Source: Litsea cubeba
Lineage: Eukaryota > Streptophyta > Magnoliopsida > Laurales > Lauraceae
NCBI GenBank assembly: GCA_012931725.1
Contig: CM022944.1
Coordinates: 35,753,187-35,817,186 of the forward strand
DNA: 64,000 nucleotides
Reading direction: 5' to 3'
Shown here: piece after piece, positions 55,401 through 64,000 of the stretch
Numbering within the stretch: the stretch's first letter is position 1
Layout of the letters: every line of letters starts with the position of its first letter
Program-made: the position numbers and the translations under genes
Notes under the pieces: generated by a model
Seen by the model: only the letters and a program-made list of their open reading frames with translations
What the model was told of the DNA's origin: nothing
Databases searched by the model: none

Positions 55401-56546
55401 CACTACCAAAAAAATGACTTTTAGCATCGAACTTTTTGCCACGGCCAGTGTTTTTGTGGCTATTTCTTACTTGTTGCCACCACCAATAGAGTTAGTGGCA
55501 ACAAATCCCATTTTGCCTTACCCGTGTCTGCCCGTGACAAAATGTGTCGGAAATTTTTTTTTACCGACGAAAATTAGCGTCGGAAAATTTATCACCGCCC
55601 CATTTTCACTGTGCCCCAAAACTAACATTCCACTGTGCCCGCCCCATTTTCCATTTCCCGCGCTCTCTCAAGTGCATATCGTTTCTAGTTCCCTCGCCTC
55701 TTCTCAATCCCTCATCTCTCTAACCCTCTCTCACCCAACAATCCCTCAATCCCTTATCTCTTTGTCAGCCATTCCTCCATTTCCTTCTCCCTCATGACCT
55801 CAGCCCTCTCCTCCATCTCCCAGGAGACCTGCGCTCCTCCATCTCTCCAGGTGACCTACGCACCTCCATCTCCCTCGCACGCAGACCTCGTCCATCTCTC
55901 TCACAACGGAACCAAGGCGCAGCACCATCACCTCCTCTCCCTCTCGATCTCGGCCCTCTCTCTCTCTCAATCTCGCAACCCACTGCGCAGACCCATCTTA
56001 GAGGCAACCACCCTCTCCAGTCTCTCTGATCTTCATCTCTCTCACGCCCGCGGACCGTCGCCCCTTCTTCCTCCACGCGCAGACCACACCACCACCACCA
56101 CCAGCGCAGAGCCCCATCATCTCTCCCTCCTCTCTGCATCATCATCAGAGAAGAACCCCCTAGCCTAGGCTAGTTCCTCCGCCCCATTGAAGACGACCCT
56201 CACTGCAACTCGAGATAGGACAGAGGGTTCTCATTTCTCTGGCTCCTTCTTTGCTCACTGTGAAAATCCAAAGGTAGAGTCTCATGCTTTTGATTTTTGG
56301 GGTTCTCAAATATATGGATAAAGATGGGAATTAGGGCTGATTTTGTAGACTTTCTAGATTTAGGGTTTCTTTAATTTAGAAATTTTGGGGGTTTTGCTAA
56401 AAAAATTGCTATGCGTTTCTTATGTGGGTATGCAATTTCATCTCACTATATCTATCCAACCTCTTCTAGACTCATCAGATCTTCCTTCAAAACCTCAGAC
56501 ACCAAAGCTTTAATACCTCCCTCTGTTTCTCTCTGTATCTGTCCAT
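55401..56546 (+). mobile_element. CACTA-like DNA transposon 5' end, second of three
   Basis: Begins CACTACCAAAAAAATGAC. The subterminal region has TTTGCCAC / GTGGCAACAAA and TGTCGGAAA / ACCGACGAAAA motifs. CT-rich sequence follows (55640-56130). At about 56170-56280 there is a stretch that ends in a donor-like AAAGGTAGAG and may be a 5' UTR exon. The Ser/His-rich frame at 55794-56168 is CT-rich low complexity and not convincing as protein. No transposase is recognised. Confidence 0.55.
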
Positions 56547-57060
56547 CACTATTAAAAAAAGAACATTTTATATCGGTTACAAAAACTGCCCTATATCGGT
56601 TTTTAATATAACCGATATAATATCTTCAGTCAAGGTTTTTTATATCGGTTAATATTTTTTTATATCGGTCAATATAATAATCACTATATATATTAGTAAC
56701 TGACATAATAATCGCTTTATATAATATCAGTTAGCACATATGTGATATTAAGTGCTATATTTTATATCGGTTATTATGAAACCGATATTATATAGTTTTT
56801 CCGGCGATATTTATTTGTAGGCAAATGTCTCATTTTTATCAGCGTTTTTTTTTTATTTTCGCCGGCAAAAGTCCCATTTTTCCCGGCGTTTTTTTAGTTT
56901 CACCGGTAAAGGTTCTATTTTACCCTGCGTATTTTTATTTTTGTCGACAAAGATTAGATAAATCATTTACACAAATTTATTTTCCAATATATTTTGGAAA
57001 TTATTTTTGCCGACGCATAATTCGCGCCGTGATTGTTATTCTTAATTTTATTTTCGCCTT
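56547..57060 (+). mobile_element. CACTA-like DNA transposon 5' end, third of three
   Basis: Begins CACTATTAAAAAAAGAAC. Subterminal motifs are TATATCGGTTA and its complement (about eight copies to 56795), then a CCCATTTTTCCCGGCG / CGCCGGCAAAAG series to about 57020. The two motif sets may belong to two elements. No transposase is recognised, and no 3' end is seen. Confidence 0.5.
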
Positions 57061-58510
57061 TTTCCCTCTCGCGCCCCTCTGCCCTCTTTTTCCCACCCGC
57101 CCTCTCCCCTCTTTTTCCCTCCCGCCCTCTGCTTTCTTTTTCTCTCACAAGAAAGAGCGAGAGAGAGATCACAAGAAAGAGCGAGAGAGAGAGGTAGGGG
57201 TTTTCATTGTTGTTGCCTATGCAGGAGAGAGAAGTGAAGAAGGGACTTTGCCTGTTTCAAGCTATTACAGCTCGGCCGCCCAAACACAGCAGTTCAAGAT
57301 AACCTAGCATTTGGAACTTTCAGGCGAGAGGAAGAGACTGAGTCGATCCTCCAACGATTCCTCTTCGCGTGGACCCGGTCAGAATACCCTCTGTTTCTAT
57401 TTCATTGTTAGGTCAAAACGGCTGGGGTACTTTCCCCCTTTTCATTTTTCATTCCTCTTTCCCTCTCTTTCGTTTCTTTCTTTCTTTTGCTTTTTCAGGT
57501 GAGGCGCAGGGGAGAGTAGGGAGAGTGAAAGCAGAGGAGAGGAGGGAGGAGAGAGAGAGCGGGAAAGGAGGTGGATCGGACGAGGAGCAGCGATCGGGTC
57601 TTCAGGTATGTGAATCCCGCCCCTTTCTTCCATTTTCCATTCTCTCTTTTCTTTTCTTTTTTTTTTTGGTTTGTGAAATGTTGCTGAAATGGGGATCTTG
57701 GGTTCGGTTTTGTCCATGGGTGTCTATGAAGATGAGTACCATTCTTCGAAGAGGCCTCTTCTACAGAGGCTGGCTGTCCAAGGCGCTGAGATCAACTGCA
57801 AGGATGTGATTGTTGCAGGATTTTGTTATATTATTTCTTGGTTATATAAAAAGATGCATCTTACATCTCGTTTGGAAGATACTGAAATCAGAATTCCCTT
57901 GGTGTTGGCAGGGAGAGCCAAGTTTTCACTTGTATGGCTTTATTATGTGCATCAGTGCCACTAGGGCAAGGGCCTTCAAGTCTGTTCTTCAGGGTATCCT
58001 GCTTTCTTCTGAAGGGTAAATGCTTCTATTACTTTTACTAGTTGGTCGTCTTAATATGCAGATATCTTCTGTGCCCATTTACCCTTGGTTTCTGCTTTTT
58101 GTGGTCTCTGACATTGACATTGACACTGAGACTATTATTTTACCTGAATATTTTGAATTTCATCCATTCCCATTTAAATGTCTATAAGACTAAAAAAGAT
58201 GCATTCTTCTTGTTATATTGGTTGGTAATGATTGTTCTTTTTCAATTTCTTTATTTGCATGGGAGAGAGGAAGAGGCTTGCAAGTATATGGTATCATGGG
58301 AAGGGGGTGGCAATGAAATCTTGTAAGGTGGTAGTTAGAGGTGACATTGTAGGTTGTGGGGTCAAAAAGACTTATTCTGTTATTCCTAAGAAGGGATGAT
58401 GGAGAATGTACAAAGCCGACCCTAGATATATTGGTAGGGTTCTACTATGATGATGATGGAGAGGGGTAGAGTTTATGGCAGAGAGAAAAATGTGCTCTTT
58501 TGAAGTATTT
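57061..58510. other. CT/GA-rich region, possible 5' UTR exons; unassigned
   Basis: A pyrimidine-rich stretch (57060-57150) changes to GAGAGA repeats (57150-57200), a purine-rich stretch (57500-57600) and then mixed sequence. This looks like a promoter/5' UTR area. A frame with ATG 57689 (MGILGSVLSMGVYEDEYHSS) could be a first coding exon ending at a possible splice site near 57818, but I do not recognise it, and the frame beyond is not protein-like. It could be a gene fragment carried by one of the CACTA-like elements. Nothing else is supported here. Confidence 0.3.
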
Positions 58511-58890
58511 AAATTAACTTATCTTGAAAGAAGAGTGACCATAAAAACCTACAGTGCTAAATGCCGCGCCGGCTTACTCATATGGTGTCAAGCTGAATTG
58601 CTTGTACATATTCACAATCATAAAACTCATGTAGACGAAAACAATTTGAAAAAGTGAGCTTTCATATTGAGTTTTTTTGGCCGGTAGCATTACCAAATTA
58701 ACTTATCTCGAAAGAGTTATGAGTGACCATAAAAACATGCTTACAGTGCTAATAGCCACGCCAGCTTACTCATATGGGGTCAAGCTGAATTTATTGTACA
58801 TCTCTGCAATCATAAAGCTCAGGTAGATGAAAACAATTATGAAAAAGTGAGGTTTCATATTGTGTTTTTCTTTTAGCCTTAGCATTACCA
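58511..58890 (+). repeat. Tandem duplication of about 184 bp
   Basis: 58511-58694 and 58695-58890 are two diverged copies beginning AAATTAACTTATCT(T/C)GAAAG. Both contain GC(C/A)GGCTTACTCATATGG-like and GTCAAGCTGAATT blocks. No coding role is seen. Confidence 0.88.
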
Positions 58891-60059
58891 TTAATTTCTT
58901 AGCAGTAACAATCAGTTTGTTAGGGGCAAGGGCTTCGTTCAAGAAGATTGCAACTCCATTATCTTGTTTCTTGTTCACATCAGAAAGAAAACTTCAATAA
59001 GATAGCTAGTCGGAAAAATTAAATACAAGAAAGAGAGAGACAGAACTATATGCAGCCCGCCAAACATTCCTTGAAATTTTAAGATTGTAAATTCCGGTTC
59101 ATGAATATTCAAGATTAGAGGATGGTCTTGCCTGTGTTCTATATGGTCTTGTTCATTTCTTAGATTTGTTTGTTATCCCACTAAGGTTTTATTTTACTAT
59201 GATCTCCATTGGGAATGCTACCCCCTCCTATTCTCAGTGGTTCAATTAGAATTCTTCTACAGCCTGATACAAAAATAGTTACGGAAGGCCCCCCATGTAG
59301 ACCACATTGTAGAGAAATCTCGATGCCACTGTTAGTTACTGTTGTTTATTAGCCTCATTACTTATGTACTACATGTGGAACACTATATACAAATCAATGA
59401 ATAAAAGGGTTGTGTCGTAAGAAACTAGTTCTTTCACTGTAAGTTTCTTCTTTTTTCTTCCTTTTTCATCTATTTTTACTTGGATTCTTCATATTCCTCG
59501 TTTCATACTAGCTTTGTAACATTAACAAAATCATAATTATTTGAACATTGTGGTTGGTTTGCGTACTCAAGTTGAGGAGTTATGTACCATCAGTCTTTTA
59601 GCTTCGTCGTATTTGATTTTTGTCCTTCATGTAGCAAAACTTGCTAAAAATGTATTCTGCATTAGTAGTCTTATCAAGTCTCTGAATTGCACTGCTGCGT
59701 TTTACTGTCTCATAGTGTTTTTTCAAGACTCAGTGATGGAAGAAAATGATTTTGGTGGACAAGAGAGGGGTGTTTGAAGAAAGGGATTATGGTGGACATG
59801 AGAGTGGTGGTCTCTACTTATCTATCCTTGGGTGAGCCATTAATCACTTAATTGTGGATTCTTCTTCTATGGAGTGATTTTCTGAGCATTGGTTCAATGA
59901 TTATTTGGGTGAGTGATTGATTTCTTATTGGTGTGCCCCCACCCCAAGGGACTCCTTAAGATAATAATTATATGTGACATAACACTTTTTTGCTTTGGCT
60001 TCTTTTATGTGTTTTTTTTAGTTGACAATCATGTCATGCACTCTTCTTTCTTCTCCCAG
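58891..60059. other. Unassigned intergenic or intronic sequence
   Basis: About 1.2 kb of mixed AT-rich sequence. The last part ends in TTTCTTCTCCCAG, a good splice acceptor for the topoisomerase exon that follows, so some of it may be intron. No further topoisomerase exon could be found in it. Confidence 0.5.
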
Positions 60060-60366
60060 TTTGATTTCCTTGGTAAATATTCCATCATATATTTCAACAC
60101 TGTAGAAGTGGAGCTTCCTGTCTATAAAGCTATTCAACAATTCCAACAAGGTGACTGCATGGCTTTTGGTGCTATCTGCTTTCCCATCCAGTTTGCGAGA
60201 CTAAATGAGTATCTTTGTTTCTGTTGATCAGGAAAAAAGGAAGGGGAAGATCTTTTTGACAAGTTGGACACCAGCAAACTCAATGCGCATTTGAAGTAAC
60301 TGATGCCTGGCCTTACAGTAAAAGTTTTTCCGTACATAAAATGCATCTGTTACCTTGGATGATAAG
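60060..60366 (+). pseudogene. TOP1: DNA topoisomerase I fragment, two exons
   Basis: Exon 60060-60150 reads FDFLGKYSIIYFNTVEVELP followed by VYKAIQQFQ. After an 81-bp GT-AG intron, exon 60232-60366 reads EDLFDKLDTSKLNAHLK, a TAA (60297-60299), then LMPGLTVKVF and a frame-shifted end. These are consecutive parts of the core domain of plant type IB topoisomerase I, an enzyme that relaxes DNA supercoils in the nucleus. The frame passes the intron in phase. The stop and small indels near 60335 make it non-functional. Intron retention shows it was copied from genomic DNA, not mRNA. No other TOP1 exon is visible nearby, so it is a captured or leftover fragment. Confidence 0.88.
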
Positions 60367-60891
60367 GTAAGATGTAGTGGAATTATGTCTTGGAGGGAAA
60401 GTCCTTGAGCTTAGTTTTCGGCTCTGATCTTTATACACTTGTTCAATTCTTCTCACTTGAAGATATTTTAGTACCATATAAGCCCTTTTACTTGCTCATC
60501 ATACCTGATTTGGTGGATGTGCATGGATTGCGTTTTAGAAATTAGTACGGCTGTATGTAAATGTGTCTAGGCTATTTGACAAGGATGCACTTTTTTCCCT
60601 AAAAATGATCTAAACTTATCAGGGATCCAACATTCAGCAGGAACTTCAGTTATGAAAAAAAGTAGTTTTTCATCCTCTTGTTTTTTAACAATATTTTAAT
60701 AAAACCTGTATATTGCAGGTTTGTTCATCTTCCTTGTTCATTAACTTTCAGCTTTTCTTTTTAGGTTATATATATCATTCTCTTCCTCCTTGCTAGGAAT
60801 GAACCAGAAGGTAGAAAGTGTGATTATAGTGTAAGCCCTTTTTTTTGTTTACCTTCTATATATATATATACAATATTTCCATAGAGATTTG
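60367..60891. other. Sequence between the TOP1 fragment and the solo LTR
   Basis: Starts with GTAAGA, a donor-like site after the second TOP1 exon, so the first part is probably intron. It ends in an AT-rich (TA)n stretch (60859-60871). No exon or repeat is recognised. Confidence 0.5.
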
Positions 60892-61499
60892 TGTAATATC
60901 CTGAGTACTTGGGCCTAGGATTGGTCTGGCCCAGGTAGCGTTTTAATTATAGCTTGGCCCAAGTTGTAATGATATTTGAGCCAAGTTATAATGCAAATAG
61001 AAGTCTGGACTTTTAGTATGACTTAGAAAGTATCCCACGTGAGAGAGAATTGGGAAAGAAGAGAGTTGTAAAACAACTCTAGAAGGAAAGTTTGAAAGTG
61101 ATTGGAATTCCCATCTCTCCCTTTATATATGAGAACCAACGACCCTTTGTGATATTCTATTCATTGGAGAAAGTTTGACAATCTTGTGGATTGCAAATTA
61201 GGAGAAGAAGGAGAAAGCGGTTGATGTCAAGTTCGAGTTCGAAGGAAACAATTGTGTATAAGAGGTGAGTGGATCTTCCTAAATACCTTGATGTTTTAAT
61301 TAGAAGATTGATGTTGGTGCATGAATCTGTTGAATTGAAATTCTGTAGTACAGTAATGGTTCCTGTATCTATGGGTTACACTCAAACTCTTGGTCTTGGG
61401 TCTGATATCATCTCGACTGTGAAGAGTATAATGCTAGAGATTTGATAACTCTTGTTTCTCCTTAAATTGTTGAATTTTGTGCAATATACAGAACCAGAG

Positions 61500-62030
61500 G
61501 CCTGTCGACAATGATACAGAGTGATATAAAGGAGTTGTGGGACCCATCTATTGATCTGATTAGTGATCAAGACCCCACATCTGTGAGAGGAGTGGTGGTC
61601 GACCACTGTGTAGATGAGCATCTAAGATTTGAATCAGTGGAACCCACTGATCAATGTGTTCCAAAGACTTCAGGTGTGAATTGAAGACAAATCAGCAGAT
61701 TGTCGTTTCTGACTTGTGGACCCCACGATGTGGTTTGATTTGGAATCGGAACCCCACATCCTAAAGGGGACACATGGTCGACCCTTGTGTAGTTGATCAT
61801 CTGGAAGTTGGACCAGTGGGACCCACTATCCAGGGAATTCAAGAAATCTCAGGCGTCTTTTATTGTGGAAATTGTTTTGGGTTTGTGGACCCCAGTACAT
61901 GATCAAATAGTGGATCAGACCCATTGGCAGTGTGCATCAGTCTTGGGCGACACATACCTAGATGGCTGATCTTGATTACATCTAGTGGGACCCACTGGAT
62001 TGTACATCAAGAAATTAGAGGCGTGAAACA
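61500..62030 (+). repeat. Three diverged ~180-bp units inside the solo LTR
   Basis: Each unit has TTGTGGACCCC(A/C)-like, CACAT..(G)GTCGACC or ACACATACC, GTGGGACCCACT and TCAAGAAAT(C/T)(T/A)(C/G)AGGCGT blocks in the same order. Confidence 0.7.
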
Positions 62031-62139
62031 ATTATGTTCATAGGCTCTGTATATGTAACTGTGGCCTGAGTGGAATTTATAAAGGACAACCTGGACTTTA
62101 TATGTGTTGAATACTAATCTTTTTACTGAGATTAATCAA

Positions 62140-62310
62140 GTCCCTATGTAGATTAGGAATTAATTATGTAGACTATGATCAATTACATGATTATGATTAA
62201 TTATGTAGACTATGATCAATTACATGATTATGATTAATTATGTAGATTGTAATTAATTACATGAGTATGATTAACTATGTAGATTGTGATTAATTATATG
62301 GACAGTGAGT
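62140..62310 (+). repeat. AT-rich tandem repeat inside the solo LTR
   Basis: About four units of 40-45 bp built on TTAATTATGTAGA(C/T)TATGATCAAT and TACATGATTATGA. The middle units are nearly identical. Confidence 0.88.
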
Positions 62311-63156
62311 AATTGATGTTGAATATGGGACACCCTATACCAATCAATTCTAAATATGCCTAGATGGGGGCAATGATCAATCTGAATGGTGTTAGGGTTG
62401 GGTCCATGCTGCCATGCATGTGCACTTATTTATATTAATTGCTGTTTATGTTTTCGGTTTGAAATATAATTATGAGATACAATGTATTTGGGTTTCATAT
62501 GTTGGACTGGTGTCCGGATGATGGATGGCTTCGGGCCATGATGGCCGGTATAGCGGCGGGTCCTTAATGGACGTGATGAGCCACTTTGATGGCTGGTCCT
62601 TAGTGGACGTGTCTGATGAGACAGGGTCATGGTGACCGGTATACATGTATACGATGAGGCCTTTGAGGCGTGGTGTTGTGCATGGGCACGGATTGTGTGT
62701 GAAAGAATCTAAATAATACTTGATTATTGATTTAGACTTGTTAAATCATGTGATGTTATATTTATATGATTTGTGTAATTTAGGAATATTCATTCACCAG
62801 TAGTACTGATGTTGTGTTACCCCCTTCAGGTAATCAAGCTGCGGGCGGGACAGAGCGGAACGATGATCAGCACGTGAATTTCAATATGCGTGGCTGACAA
62901 GAGTGCACGAGAAAAGATATTTTAGTAGATAAAAGGATTAGCATGGTTTAGGAATATTATTTGATGTTTTAGTACACTATTGATGCAGATCGAACATAGT
63001 AAAGTTTGAGTAGTTACAACTATTTGATTAATGAAATTATTATTTGTTTTTAAATGCCAAATGCTTATGTGAATTATTTGACTAATGCCTGGTAAATATT
63101 ATCCAAGTTATCACGATCCAGAGATCTGACAGGGCCCCAGGATTTGGGTCGTGACA

Positions 63157-64000
63157 ATTTGTCTAGTCAAACTTTATGTTAATTATTAGTTATGATCACT
63201 TTGTATATATAGTGCAAAGTTTTGTTGGTGTACGGTGTACTGCAGGTTTTCTTTTTCCTGAATGATGTTTATTTGAAAGCCCTCTCTCTTATTCAGAAAT
63301 TTTTTCCATGTGTGGGATAAGCCATTGAATGCGGATATTTGAAGGTTCTGTAATGTTCAATGTGATGGTTATAATATTATTTTTTCAATATTCAATGTTG
63401 GATTTGAGAATGTTTTCTACATTTTTTGTGGCTTCCATATAATGTTCATAGTTGACAAAGCATTTGAACGTGAACATTGATAAAGCATTTGAATTTGACC
63501 GGTACAGAATTCTAAATGAACAAACAGAACCATATTATGTACTCACTTTAATATATATATGCTGTAATTTTTTACTTTTTTATGTTTTTTGATTTTTTTT
63601 TGTTCGGATTTTGTGGGCATATTTTGTTGTTGGGTTGATTGTTGCCTTAGAATGTGTTTCGAAGTGTCTTGTAAAATGTTTGTTTCCCAGGGAGATTGAT
63701 TTTTTGCACATTTTCTGTAGATCAAACTCAAAATGTGGAGTTCCAAAATCACTGCCGGACGTGTACATAAACTGCAATGGATGTATACATATGCCGGACG
63801 TGTTAGTTTCGTCATGATTTAAGATATGGAGTTTTTGAGATGATTTGGGCATATAGCTTTTGTCAATCTCTGCTTCCCCAGATTCTAGTAAGCAACGTTG
63901 ACGATGCTATGTTTGTAGTGTGGAAAATTTGAATGGTTGATCATTTTCATGTATTTTTTTTCCTTATGATTCAATGATGATACGACAACGATGGAGTTTA
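63157..64000. other. Unassigned sequence to the end of the window
   Basis: AT-rich sequence after the right ATTTG duplication. Short frames on both strands show no recognisable domain. No repeat or RNA gene is seen. Confidence 0.6.

Larger units (their letters stand above)
60892..63156 (+). mobile_element. Solo LTR, chromovirus-like, 2,265 bp
   Basis: Runs from TGTAATATCCTGAG to GGGTCGTGACA, flanked by ATTTG at 60887-60891 and 63157-63161. There is no interior. Termini resemble those of element L (TGTAAGATCC ... GGGCGTGACA), which suggests the same broad Ty3/gypsy group, oriented forward. A TATATAT box lies at about 61134-61140. It contains three diverged units of about 180 bp with GTGG(G/A)ACCCACT (61500-62030) and a short tandem array at 62140-62310. 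Confidence 0.92.

Noticed and set aside
55794..56168. 124-codon frame in the CT-rich region
   Set aside because: Ser/His/Pro-rich low complexity from CTCTCC runs; the opposite strand is equally open. Not a convincing gene.

Overview
The window is plant nuclear DNA from a repeat-dense part of a genome. The evidence is plant-type Ty1/copia (Sirevirus) and Ty3/gypsy (Tat) retrotransposons, an L1-type LINE, CACTA-like transposon ends, solo LTRs, and a fragment of a plant DNA topoisomerase I gene. I see no intact host gene, no rRNA or tRNA gene and no CRISPR array. I do not assign a species.

From 1 to about 54,860 the window is a set of transposons inserted into one another. (A) A Sirevirus-type copia element enters from the left; its pol frame is open but split inside RNase H by (L), a non-autonomous LARD-like element at 1502-11598. 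L has two almost identical 4.0-kb LTRs and a 2.0-kb non-coding interior, with a CATGG target duplication. The 3' LTR of A ends at 13402 inside ORF1 of a LINE (13403-17737), whose ORF2 is broken. The LINE lies next to or within (B), a forward element of Sirevirus type with a partial tandem duplication (3' spacer + LTR, 3' spacer + LTR, 17738-23498). Next comes (C), a reverse 5' LTR plus leader (23499-26343). C is inserted in an antisense gene of (D), a forward Tat element (26344-29184 and 50834-54864). D is split by (E), a complete reverse 21.6-kb Tat element (29185-50833, target duplication GCATA).

E carries, on its minus strand, gag, protease, reverse transcriptase, a degenerate RNase H, a second complete-looking RNase H and integrase. 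All are broken by stops, a frameshift and a deletion. Between pol and its 3' LTR, E has an opposite-strand gene with its own TATA box and introns. D has the longer version of that gene, which encodes a plant-mobile-domain protein. The E copy appears to have lost the mobile-domain exons through a deletion with both ends in introns, which left exon 1 joined in phase to the C-terminal coiled-coil exons. A reverse copia solo LTR (35147-36911, target duplication AAAGG) sits inside E.

The right part (54865-64000) begins with three stacked CACTA-like 5' termini, each with a different set of subterminal repeats. Then come unassigned CT/GA-rich sequence, a 184-bp tandem duplication, two adjacent exons of a topoisomerase I pseudogene (60060-60366), a 2,265-bp solo LTR with an ATTTG target duplication (60892-63156), and about 850 bp in which I recognise nothing.
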